Shown here: piece after piece, positions 1 to 6,964 of the stretch | How the letters are laid out: every line of letters begins with the position of its first letter | Numbering within the stretch: the stretch's first letter is position 1 | Assembly: GCA_002297365.1 (NCBI GenBank) | Contig: DBKT01000004.1 | Span: 248,001-312,000, forward strand | Direction: 5' to 3' | DNA from: Caryophanales bacterium UBA743 | GTDB lineage: Bacteria > Bacillota_I > Bacilli_A > RFN20 > CAG-826 | Length of the DNA stretch: 64,000 bases | Made by a program: the position numbers and the translations under genes | Notes under the pieces: generated by a model | Database searches by the model: none | What the model was told of the DNA's origin: nothing | The model's input: the letters and a program-made list of their open reading frames with translations, nothing else

Positions 1-542
1 GATTGACAAGCTCTGGCAAGACGGAATTTGAGAAATATTGCCTTTACCATATGAAAAAAGGAACCCGTGTCATCGTTATCGACAACATTGAAGAATTGGA
101 CATGTTGGAAATACCGAAATTGGATCTAACGACGTGGTTGGTGAATGAGCAAGCGCCTAAAATAGCTTCCTTTTCTTCCTTGATTCGGAATGCCTTAAGA
201 AACAATCCAGACTATATCGTTGTCTCTGAAGCGAGGGGGGAAGAAATGCTGGATGCCTTAACGAGCGCTATGTCAGGGCACCCCATTTTAACGACGATTC
301 ACGCCAAAGATGTAGAGGGGATGCCCGATCGCCTGGCTCGATTGGCAATGATTGGCAACCCAAATTTAAGGAAAGAGGAACTGATGGATGATATCGCCCA
401 TCATCTTCATTATTACGTCTATCTTGCTAAAGAGACTTCCAAAGAAGGGACTATCCATCGTTATTTAAAGTCAATTTCCTATCTAGATGAAAAAGAAAAG
501 AAACTTATCTCTCTTTATGAAAGGAGAACATATGAAGAATAG
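1..542 (+). CDS. tadA: TadA/CpaF-type secretion ATPase, C-terminal part
   Basis: Cytoplasmic hexameric ATPase that drives assembly of a Tad/Flp-type pilus or related secretion system. The window opens inside the gene, so only about 180 C-terminal residues are present, reading from base 3. The Walker A remnant SSGKTE is at the very start. The Walker B region YIVVSEARGEEM and the TTIHAKD element (histidine box) follow, as in the VirB11/TadA family. It overlaps the next gene (TadB-like), and the TadB-TadC order downstream supports the call. The upstream part of the locus lies outside the window. Family is secure; the exact secreted product is unknown. Confidence 0.9.
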   Translation, partial: LTSSGKTEFEKYCLYHMKKGTRVIVIDNIEELDMLEIPKLDLTTWLVNEQAPKIASFSSLIRNALRNNPDYIVVSEARGEEMLDALTSAMSGHPILTTIHAKDVEGMPDRLARLAMIGNPNLRKEELMDDIAHHLHYYVYLAKETSKEGTIHRYLKSISYLDEKEKKLISLYERRTYEE

Positions 543-1269
543 AATCCCTTTTTATATTGGAATATGCCTTTTGCTGGCCGCAGTTTGTTATTTGCTCACC
601 TCGCGAATCATCTATGCCCTTTTGGTTTTGACGGTTGGAGTTCTCTTATTCCTTTTATTCATCGAACCTCTTGTCTCCAGATATCAAACGAAAATGAGAA
701 AAGGAGAGGAAACATACCGTTTTATCCATTCTTTCGTCATCTCGCTAAGCGCTTCAAAATCCATGGACCTAGCTTTTCGGAATGCTGCTTATGGTCTTTC
801 CGGAGAAGAAAAAGCAATCCTTGAAAGCGTTTCGGATAAGTCCTTTGACGAAAGATTGGAATATCTATCCAAATATTTCCAGACCGATATCTATCGCGTT
901 TTTCTTTCTACCATTCGACTTTATGAAGAAGAAGGAGGGGAAATTCTTGATATAGCTTCCCCACTTCTTAAAGAAAGCACAGCGATAGAAGAAGATCGAA
1001 TCTCCCATTCAAAAAACGTGGTTACTTCTCTTGCTCAATTCTCTTCTCTCTGGCTTATGAGCCTATTGGTGATGGGAATTCTTCGCTTTGGGCTTTCATC
1101 CTTTTATCAGATGCTCGCCAATCATATCGGCTTTATCTTACTTGTTATGGCTTATTTCTTGATTGCCTATGTATCTTTTCTTCTTTTCGCCATAGGCATT
1201 ACAAAAGAAAAAATTCAGTTTAAGGGGGTTCAATTCCATGGTTTCAAAAAGAAAAAGCAGAATCATTGA
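532..1269 (+). CDS. tadB: TadB-like inner-membrane platform protein (T2SS F domain)
   Basis: Polytopic platform protein that would couple the TadA ATPase to pilin assembly. I chose ATG 532, which follows GAAAGGAG with good spacing and overlaps the end of tadA by 11 bases; an in-frame ATG at 487 has no comparable ribosome site. The roughly 245-residue product has two N-terminal hydrophobic segments, a cytoplasmic domain of the T2SSF type (RFIHSFVISLSASKSMDLAF, then an EEEGGEILD region) and two C-terminal membrane segments. Sequence drift is large, so TadB rather than TadC rests mainly on gene order. Confidence 0.8.
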   Translation: MKNRIPFYIGICLLLAAVCYLLTSRIIYALLVLTVGVLLFLLFIEPLVSRYQTKMRKGEETYRFIHSFVISLSASKSMDLAFRNAAYGLSGEEKAILESVSDKSFDERLEYLSKYFQTDIYRVFLSTIRLYEEEGGEILDIASPLLKESTAIEEDRISHSKNVVTSLAQFSSLWLMSLLVMGILRFGLSSFYQMLANHIGFILLVMAYFLIAYVSFLLFAIGITKEKIQFKGVQFHGFKKKKQNH

Positions 1270-1921
1270 GTTTTATAAGGAAGCAAAACTAAATCCGAAA
1301 ATAGAGCTTATGGTTTTGGGGATCGTTGATTTGTCTCTTCTCACTTTGGGGATTCTTCTTTATTTGAAAACAAAGCAAATTGCATGTTTGTTAGCAATGG
1401 GGGCTCTTCTTTTAGGAGCGAGCTATTATTTCTTAGGAAAGCCAAAGCGAATACTCGATAAGAAAAGGAAAGAACTAGAAAACGAATTCGTTCATATTTT
1501 CGCCTATTTTGAAATCTTCGTAAAAAACGGAAGACCCGTTTATAACGCTTTGGAGGATTGCCTTCGCTATGCCAGCAAAGGTTTATCGGAAAAGATGCGC
1601 GCTTTATTAGACGATATCGACCAAGACAAAAGCGTGGCTCCTTATATGAAATTTGCCGAAAATTTCACCAACTTAGAAATTCGTCAAGTGTTGGTTTCCG
1701 TTTACAAAATGTCCATTGAAGGAGGAGGAGAGGAGTATCTCGCCCAATTTGACACTCTCTTCCATTCCCTTTCGGTTTCAAAACGCCAGCAAACCTTGGA
1801 AAACGAGAAAAACCATTTTGGCAATTTCAATTTTCTGCCCTTGTTTGCTTCCGCCTTATCGATGGGCGTCATAGCCGTTTCTGTCGTTATTTTGATGGAG
1901 GAATACGCGAATGTCATCTAA
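1238..1921 (+). CDS. tadC: TadC-like inner-membrane platform protein
   Basis: Second T2SSF-type platform protein of the Tad system. ATG 1238 follows an AAGGGGG ribosome site and overlaps the end of the preceding gene by 32 bases, indicating translational coupling. The 227-residue product has two N-terminal membrane segments (about residues 20-65), a cytoplasmic domain with VYKMSIEGGGEEYLAQFD resembling the equivalent EEEGGEILD segment of its partner, and a C-terminal membrane helix. Its partner role is inferred from tandem order and the shared domain pattern. Confidence 0.8.
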   Translation: MVSKRKSRIIEFYKEAKLNPKIELMVLGIVDLSLLTLGILLYLKTKQIACLLAMGALLLGASYYFLGKPKRILDKKRKELENEFVHIFAYFEIFVKNGRPVYNALEDCLRYASKGLSEKMRALLDDIDQDKSVAPYMKFAENFTNLEIRQVLVSVYKMSIEGGGEEYLAQFDTLFHSLSVSKRQQTLENEKNHFGNFNFLPLFASALSMGVIAVSVVILMEEYANVI

Positions 1922-2255
1922 TATCAGTTTCCTTTTGTCTTTGGCCTTTGTCTTATCGATGTTCGCTTATGCCGGAGACCTTTGCCATATGCAGATGGTT
2001 TATGCCCAATTGGATACTTTGGCGATTTCCGCGGGCAAACTAATTAGCAGAAATTGGAGCATAAACGAAGACGTGATCAAACTTGTCTCAAATGATAACG
2101 CCTACATTGTCTCCCTGAATAAGGAAAGCTATATGCCCGGGGAAGGGGATACATTTCTTTTCCGAGTTTGGAAAGAATACAAGGCTCTGGCCTTTTCCAA
2201 TGAGACAAAACAAATCTGTATCAATCGATCCGTAGTTCTCGGATATAAAGGTTGA
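1911..2255 (+). CDS. Small membrane-anchored protein of the Tad locus (pseudopilin-like candidate)
   Basis: 114 residues with a hydrophobic N-terminal segment (about residues 4-22) followed by a soluble domain. It overlaps the end of the TadC-like gene by 11 bases, so it belongs to the same operon. Position and architecture (N-terminal helix plus small extracytoplasmic domain) fit a TadE/TadF-like minor pseudopilin. I see no canonical prepilin peptidase motif with a glutamate at +5, so pseudopilin is inference from context only. Confidence 0.65.
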   Translation: MSSNISFLLSLAFVLSMFAYAGDLCHMQMVYAQLDTLAISAGKLISRNWSINEDVIKLVSNDNAYIVSLNKESYMPGEGDTFLFRVWKEYKALAFSNETKQICINRSVVLGYKG

Positions 2256-2274
2256 AAAGAAAGGAGGGAACGCC

Positions 2275-2457
2275 GTGAGCGAATTAAAAGGACAATTATT
2301 GGCCATGATCATTACTTTGGCTGCATTCGGAACGATTGCTGCCGTCTTGATCCCGACATTCCAAAAGAGCGCACAAGAAGTGGGTAGAGAAATCACCATC
2401 ACCGATTCGAACTCGATTAGCAACGTCAAAGCCAGCGCGAATATGTTTGAAATCTAA
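2275..2457 (+). CDS. Flp-pilin-like or minor pilin small protein (60 aa)
   Basis: Sixty-residue protein starting at GTG 2275, nine bases after a strong AGGAGG site, and the last gene of the Tad-type operon. It has a short charged leader ending in lysine-glycine, a single alanine-rich helix (about residues 8-26) and a short polar tail, the layout of Flp-type pilins. A glutamine replaces the usual +1 residue and the +5 glutamate is absent, so classical processing is uncertain. The size and final position suggest the filament subunit, but this is inference. Confidence 0.6.
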   Translation: MSELKGQLLAMIITLAAFGTIAAVLIPTFQKSAQEVGREITITDSNSISNVKASANMFEI

Positions 2458-2476
2458 AATGAGAATTAGCTTTGCT

Positions 2477-2504
2477 TTGCCTCATTCAAAAAAGACTTTA
2501 TAAT
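2477..2504 (+). promoter_or_regulatory. Sigma-A-type promoter of the acyl carrier protein gene
   Basis: TTGCCT (2477-2482) and a perfect TATAAT (2499-2504) with a 16-base spacer, placed between the Tad operon and the acyl carrier protein gene. It gives a leader of about 20 bases containing the AAGAGG ribosome site. Confidence 0.7.
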
Positions 2505-2529
2505 AGTAAAAGTTAAGAGGTCATTAAGG

Positions 2530-2766
2530 ATGAGCGCAAACCAATTGAACGAAATTAGAAAGCAATTCTGCGAGAAACTTCATCTCGATTCCATTGATGA
2601 TAACAAGCCAATGAAAGATCTTGGCTTGGATAGTCTTGATGTCGTTGAGATGTGTTTGGATTTGGAAGATAAATATGGTTTCCAATTCACGACAGAAGAG
2701 CTAGCATCATTCAAGACTGTCGGTGATTTATTCAATCTTATCGGCAAAAAGCTTGAAAGCAAATAA
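2530..2766 (+). CDS. acpP: Acyl carrier protein
   Basis: Carrier of growing acyl chains as phosphopantetheine thioesters in fatty acid and phospholipid synthesis. The 78-residue acidic protein carries the LGLDSLD motif with the modifiable Ser35, preceded by the usual helix 1 and followed by the VEMCLDLEDKYGF recognition helix. Length matches the family. It is a single-gene unit with its own promoter (TATAAT at 2499) and an intrinsic terminator directly after the stop codon. Confidence 0.95.
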   Translation: MSANQLNEIRKQFCEKLHLDSIDDNKPMKDLGLDSLDVVEMCLDLEDKYGFQFTTEELASFKTVGDLFNLIGKKLESK

Positions 2767-2780
2767 GCATATCGCATCTG

Positions 2781-2809
2781 AAAAGCACTCCTTTTGGGAG
2801 TGCTTTTTT
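2781..2809 (+). terminator. Intrinsic terminator of acpP
   Basis: AAAAGCACTCC, a short loop, then GGAGTGCTTTT followed by a T run: an 11-bp stem 15 bases after the acpP stop codon. Confidence 0.9.
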
Positions 2810-2951
2810 CTATACATGAACTCCATAGATTCAGCCTTCAAATTTTGAATGAGTGGAGGAGCTTGAAACCTATTTAAAAATAAACACAAATGGAGATTTC
2901 TATAGGAAAAATCTAAGTTTTTCAGTATGAGAACAAAAAAGAAAATATTTC

Positions 2952-2980
2952 TTGCAAAGAATAGGGGTAATTAGTAATAT
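2952..2980 (+). promoter_or_regulatory. Promoter of the tRNA-Asn/tRNA-Glu unit
   Basis: TTGCAA (2952-2957) and TAATAT (2975-2980) with an exact 17-base spacer, about 33 bases before tRNA-Asn. The TTGCAA -35 element recurs before the tRNA-Asp/Phe unit (50590), which supports both. Confidence 0.75.
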
Positions 2981-3013
2981 ATTTCGTGCGCGGTAACTCG
3001 CGTGTAATGATGC

Positions 3014-3088
3014 GCTCACTTAGCTCAATGGCAGAGCAATCGGCTGTTAACCGATTTGTTGTAGGTTCGAGCCCTATAGTGAGCGCCA
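3014..3088 (+). tRNA. tRNA-Asn (anticodon GTT)
   Basis: Complete cloverleaf with 7-bp acceptor stem GCTCACT/AGTGAGC, D arm, anticodon arm CGGCTGTTAACCG with GTT, T arm with GGTTCGAGCC, discriminator G and genome-encoded CCA. Confidence 0.95.
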
Positions 3089-3094
3089 TTTTAT

Positions 3095-3171
3095 GGCCTG
3101 TTGGAGAAGAGGCTTAACTCATATCCCTTTCAAGGATACATTCATGGGTTCGAATCCCGTACAGGTCACCA
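3095..3171 (+). tRNA. tRNA-Glu (anticodon TTC)
   Basis: Acceptor stem GGCCTGT/ACAGGTC with one G-T pair, anticodon arm around CCCTTTCAAGG (TTC), T arm GGGTTCGAATCCC, discriminator A and encoded CCA. It lies six bases after tRNA-Asn and shares its promoter. Confidence 0.95.
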
Positions 3172-3308
3172 TTAAGGTTATAAATGTTTGATACTCTTTA
3201 ATAGGGTTTCAAACTTTTTTATTTATAGCGATAAATACGAGCTTTTTAATAATTGATGCCGTGTAATGGTGCTAGAAAAAAGTAAGTAAAATAGCTACTT
3301 TTCAGTTC
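3168..3308 (+). repeat. Left copy of a ~135-bp imperfect direct repeat beginning at the tRNA-Glu 3' end
   Basis: Starts with the final ACCA of tRNA-Glu and runs ACCATTAAGG, then a hairpin region, then GCGATAAATA and GTGTAATGGTG. A diverged copy in the same order lies at 4210-4341. This copy holds the tRNA terminator (GTTTGA 3186-3191, TCAAAC 3209-3214, then a T run). The pair brackets the 3348-4110 genes. Confidence 0.7.
3186..3221 (+). terminator. Intrinsic terminator after tRNA-Glu
   Basis: GTTTGA/TCAAAC stem followed by TTTTTT. The same GTTTGA...TCAAAC-T style recurs after tRNA-Trp at 31048. Confidence 0.7.
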
Positions 3309-3347
3309 ACTCTTGCCGTTAATCGATGTTTTTGGTGTAATTTTGTT

Positions 3348-3803
3348 ATGGATTGGTTTAATTACTACGGGCTTGCCATAATGGCGGTTATTATGATTCC
3401 TAATATCATTTATGCGGCAAAGCACAAAAATCAAGTGGCCGTTTACGATAACAGGGCGGCTATTGTTTTTGAACAAATCGGCAGATATGGCTGTTTTGTC
3501 TTTATGATATTCAACATTCCGTACACATATATCGGCTTTTGGCTTTCTTTTGGGGAAATGCTTTACATAACCGTCAATGCAGTTTTGCTTTTGGGTTATT
3601 GCGCATCCTGGATCGTGCTGTGGAATAAAAGCGGGATTGTAAAAGCTTTGTTGCTTTCTATCATACCGTCATTGGTTTTTATCGTTTCAGGTATACTTAT
3701 CGCAAGCATTCCTTTGTTTGTGTTTGCCGCTATTTTTTCCGTAATGCATATTCTGATCTCTATAAAGAACGCAATGGCGGAAAATCCGGATGAGCCGAAA
3801 TAA
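3348..3803 (+). CDS. Hypothetical polytopic membrane protein (cassette gene)
   Basis: 151 residues with four to five predicted membrane segments and a polar tail ending NPDEPK. I do not recognise the family. The gene overlaps by 14 bases the start of a serine-hydrolase remnant, so the two were probably co-translated, suggesting a membrane partner of a beta-lactamase-like hydrolase. No good ribosome site is seen before ATG 3348. It lies between imperfect direct repeats next to tRNA-Glu, consistent with acquisition as a cassette. Confidence 0.6.
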   Translation: MDWFNYYGLAIMAVIMIPNIIYAAKHKNQVAVYDNRAAIVFEQIGRYGCFVFMIFNIPYTYIGFWLSFGEMLYITVNAVLLLGYCASWIVLWNKSGIVKALLLSIIPSLVFIVSGILIASIPLFVFAAIFSVMHILISIKNAMAENPDEPK

Positions 3804-4110
3804 AAAAGAAAGCGATTTCGGCAAGCTTAAAAATATGTCGCCGTCGGATATGATTGAATATTGTCGTTCAAATAAAAGCACTAAAATAAGTGTCGCAGTC
3901 ATTGAAAACGGTGAAATCACATATCGTATTTATGGCAAAAACGGCGAAGAAACAAACATATACGATTACGAAATCGGCTCGATTAGCAAAACTTTTGACG
4001 GGAGCATTTGATTTATAAAATTCGATTTATGTTACTAACGCTCCGCCAACAGCATACCATACGAATCCTCATGACCTCCTATATATAGGGATTTGTAATA
4101 ACAGCCTCAC
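3790..4110 (+). pseudogene. Truncated serine hydrolase (class C beta-lactamase-like) remnant
   Basis: The reading frame from 3790 gives 73 residues ending at TGA 4009-4011. It includes YEIGSISKTF, a good match to the SxxK nucleophile motif of penicillin-binding/beta-lactamase-type serine hydrolases, but the protein stops immediately after it, whereas the family continues for about 250 more residues. A further open stretch without start (about 4029-4108, with AYHTNPHDLL) could be another scrap of the same gene. No active enzyme is possible. Confidence 0.65.
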
Positions 4111-4209
4111 TTTATGATAAAAAATAAAGCTGATATAAAAGATGGATCTCGTGCTAATTCGAGATTTTTTTGGTTGAGTTTTACATGTGTATCTAAATGC
4201 ACCAAGCAG

Positions 4210-4341
4210 ACCATTAAGGCTCTAAATGTTTAATGCTCTTTCTTAGGATGTCAAACTTTTTGTTTATGGCGATAAATAGTTATTTTTTAAGAATTAGAAT
4301 CATGTAATAGTGTTTGAAAAATATGTAAGTTAGCTATTGCA
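4210..4341 (+). repeat. Right copy of the ~135-bp imperfect direct repeat
   Basis: Same order of blocks as the copy at 3168: ACCATTAAGG, AAATGTTT, a TCAAACTTTTT block, GCGATAAATA, ATGTAATAGTG and TTAGCTATT. It lacks a tRNA upstream, and its hairpin arm is decayed (GTTTAA versus TCAAAC). The 4012-4399 stretch otherwise holds no gene. Confidence 0.7.
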
Positions 4342-4399
4342 GTAGTCAACGCTTCGTAAACGCTTTTACGGTTTTTGCTACTTGGGAGGACGTCTTTCC

Positions 4400-6658
4400 T
4401 CATTGAAGAATGTTATGAAGCAAGGAGCATTTAGCGAGACCCCATCTGGTTGTTGGTCTTCTTGTCTTCCACATTCCACGACATCCGCCGACGACATATA
4501 GATCGCCGGTCTTCGGATGGGTGCGAATGAAGCTCGCTTCGACGCCGCCATCCATTCCAGGCACTCCGTTGGTCGCCGTCTTTGTCATGTTCTCCCATGT
4601 AGTGCCTCCGTCTAGCGAACGAATGACACTCGCTTCGCTTTTGGCTATGTCCCGCGCATTCCCGACATAGATAATATTTCCGTCAAAGGGGTCACAGGCA
4701 ATCGTTTTCGTTCTCATCTCTCTTCCGGTCGGGAGTTTTATATTCACTCTTCTTCCCTCGATGAAGCGAAAAAGGCATCCATCCTCATCAAGCACCCAGA
4801 GCGTGTCGTTTTGGTTATCATATGCCATGTCAAGCACCTTCTTTTCCATGTCGGCATATTTCTGCCAAGTCAGTCCTTTGTCAATTGATTTTACGATACA
4901 TGAACCGCGTAGACCGAATATCGCATTACCCTCAAGAGCATATGTCAAAACGGTCTCGAAACCATCTTTCTCATTCGATTTCGTCCATGTTGCGCCCTTG
5001 TCATTGGAACGCCAGCCATCGACTAAGAGCACGTTATCATCCCCGAGGACGCCTAGGATGTTGGGATTTCCTTCAACTACGACGCCGGTGGACTCCCATG
5101 TATTGCCACCGTTTGTTGAGCGTATGATCAAATCGACGCCCTTCCCGCTTCCATATTTGCCTGAGTAATCGCGGCAGACGAAAATTATCGTTTGCTCGTC
5201 GACTACATATGCGCCATAGGACCATCCGCCCCATGCCTCATAGAATTGTGCGTATTTCCAAGTCTTGCCACCATCGGTAGAGAAGGAGCCGCTGTAGTCT
5301 TGATTCGCAAGCGCCATCAGATCCGGATTATTCACGTTTATGGATAATCGGGTAAAGCTTCCGCCATTGAAACCGCTATTTGACCAGTTAAAATTCTCTC
5401 CGCCATCCATCGAACGCAATATGTAGTCGCCACCGAAGGAGAGACATATATTTCTATCCGTCGGATGCCAAGCGAGGCTGTTTTGACGTGCGTTGTAGGG
5501 TATGAAGGATATCTCGTCGTGCCGCCCGCTCTTTTTCCAAGTCTTCCCGCCGTCATGCGAAAAATAGGTTTCATTAATGTACTCACCGCTACGACTCAGC
5601 ATATCATCCTGTAATAACATGTAATTGTGATCCGCCGGGCTGACACGGAGGTGTGAGGGGTTTCCAGAGGAGGGGTAGCCACTCTCGCTAACCTTGCTAA
5701 AACTCTTTCCTGCGTCATTTGAGACATAGAACGCGTCCTGCTTCGTAACGTAGACGTATCCGGGATTGCTATAGACGACATCGAGTGACAGACATTCTCC
5801 CTCGAGAATAAGTTCAAAGCTTTTTCCGCCATCTTTCGAGACGAATGTGCCATTCTCATTTCCTGCATACAAATCGCCGCTTTTCGGATCGCAGAATATC
5901 ATTGCGCCGGCAAGTTTTTCATCCCTCGTTACCAATTCCCAATTTTCCCCGCCATCATTTGAACGATAAAGCGCGGTCTCAGCGAATCCGCCATTATGAT
6001 AGATCTTCGTCTCGCGTGACCAGTATACGGTCTTGCATCCGCCAAAGGATTCCTCGTAACTAGACATATCCCAGGCAATCTGGGGCCTAAAGTCACGGTA
6101 TCCGACAATTTTCATCGGAAGCGTACGGTGAAAACTATCTCCTCCGTCAGTTGAAAGATAAAGTCCGTTCTCGTCAAAAGACCCCGAGTTACAGCCGACT
6201 AGAAGCACTCTATTAGCGTTTGTCGGGTCAACTTCAATGCCTGTGGCGCCACTTGAGCGGATGCCGACCGTGCACGGCTCCCATGTCACTCCGCTATCCT
6301 TTGAACGGTACATACCAGCGACGTCCGAGCCCGCATAAGCGATATTGCCATCCGTGTAGGAGTATGTGATGTAGAGCATCCATTGACCGCCCTCGCCACC
6401 TTGGATTCCGTTATCATGCTGAAATTTCGTCGTCATCGGCACGGCCGTCCAATTAGCATCCATGGCTCCGGGAAGATCCAATGCGTCTGGCTGATCGACA
6501 TTTGGTATTGGGACGCTTGAATCTCCCTTGGCGGATGTGTTTTCTGTTGATTCGTAAGTTGTGTCACCAACCGCATTTCTTTCTTGGGAACAACCGGAAA
6601 ATGCCATTGCCATTGTCAAAATGGTGGATACCATCATAAATGCGCTTCGTTTCTTCAT
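4400..6658 (-). CDS. Asp-box beta-propeller lipoprotein (GH74/BNR-like)
   Basis: 752-residue exported lipoprotein: signal peptide with MAFSGC lipobox near residue 23, then a propeller with at least twelve Asp-box motifs of the form SxDGGxxW (for example SKDSGVTWE, SNDGGENWE, STDGGKTWK, SLDGGTTWE). This is the two-propeller layout of GH74 xyloglucanases and sortilin/Vps10-like or BNR-repeat proteins. Catalytic aspartates cannot be assigned with confidence, so a glycan-binding or glycan-degrading role is inference. The final residues read GMWKTRRPTTRW where the family would have GxxKTxDGGxxW, so the extreme C-terminus may be frameshifted. It is monocistronic. Sampled base composition (29 of 60 G+C at 5401-5460) is well above the adjacent glycosyltransferase (20 of 60 at 7501-7560), suggesting transfer. 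Confidence 0.85.
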   Translation of the reverse strand: MKKRSAFMMVSTILTMAMAFSGCSQERNAVGDTTYESTENTSAKGDSSVPIPNVDQPDALDLPGAMDANWTAVPMTTKFQHDNGIQGGEGGQWMLYITYSYTDGNIAYAGSDVAGMYRSKDSGVTWEPCTVGIRSSGATGIEVDPTNANRVLLVGCNSGSFDENGLYLSTDGGDSFHRTLPMKIVGYRDFRPQIAWDMSSYEESFGGCKTVYWSRETKIYHNGGFAETALYRSNDGGENWELVTRDEKLAGAMIFCDPKSGDLYAGNENGTFVSKDGGKSFELILEGECLSLDVVYSNPGYVYVTKQDAFYVSNDAGKSFSKVSESGYPSSGNPSHLRVSPADHNYMLLQDDMLSRSGEYINETYFSHDGGKTWKKSGRHDEISFIPYNARQNSLAWHPTDRNICLSFGGDYILRSMDGGENFNWSNSGFNGGSFTRLSINVNNPDLMALANQDYSGSFSTDGGKTWKYAQFYEAWGGWSYGAYVVDEQTIIFVCRDYSGKYGSGKGVDLIIRSTNGGNTWESTGVVVEGNPNILGVLGDDNVLLVDGWRSNDKGATWTKSNEKDGFETVLTYALEGNAIFGLRGSCIVKSIDKGLTWQKYADMEKKVLDMAYDNQNDTLWVLDEDGCLFRFIEGRRVNIKLPTGREMRTKTIACDPFDGNIIYVGNARDIAKSEASVIRSLDGGTTWENMTKTATNGVPGMDGGVEASFIRTHPKTGDLYVVGGCRGMWKTRRPTTRWGLAKCSLLHNILQ

Positions 6659-6911
6659 CTATATCTATACCCGTGTCTCTCTAAATTTATTTTCTATTAA
6701 ATCACATAGTTCTTAAAAAATTAATACGGCAGGGATATTTCGAAACGCAACAAAAGTGCATCGATGCGTTTGAAGCTTCTTTTTATCTTGAACTTAACAA
6801 AGGACATTACTGGATAAACAGTCAAAGTTTCTAGAAGAAAAAACGGCAAATTAGGCTAATTTTAACGTCTTGGCGGTAAAGGTCGGGTTTCGATGAGCTT
6901 ATTGGAACCCC

Positions 6912-6937
6912 TTGACTTTTGCGGGGGGGGGTAAAAT
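6912..6937 (+). promoter_or_regulatory. Promoter with a G9 tract in the spacer, upstream of the glycosyltransferase
   Basis: TTGACT (6912-6917) and TAAAAT (6932-6937) are separated by 14 bases that include nine consecutive Gs (6923-6931). The spacing is three bases short of the 17-base optimum, so G-tract length would set promoter strength. The rest of 6659-6911 shows no gene. Confidence 0.6.
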
Positions 6938-6964
6938 TTTCAAGTATTTTTCTCGGGGGTCAAA

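Noticed and set aside
4761..6063. Several open frames antisense to the Asp-box propeller gene
   Set aside because: They mirror the low-stop complement of the GC-richer gene and contain no conserved motif or start signal.
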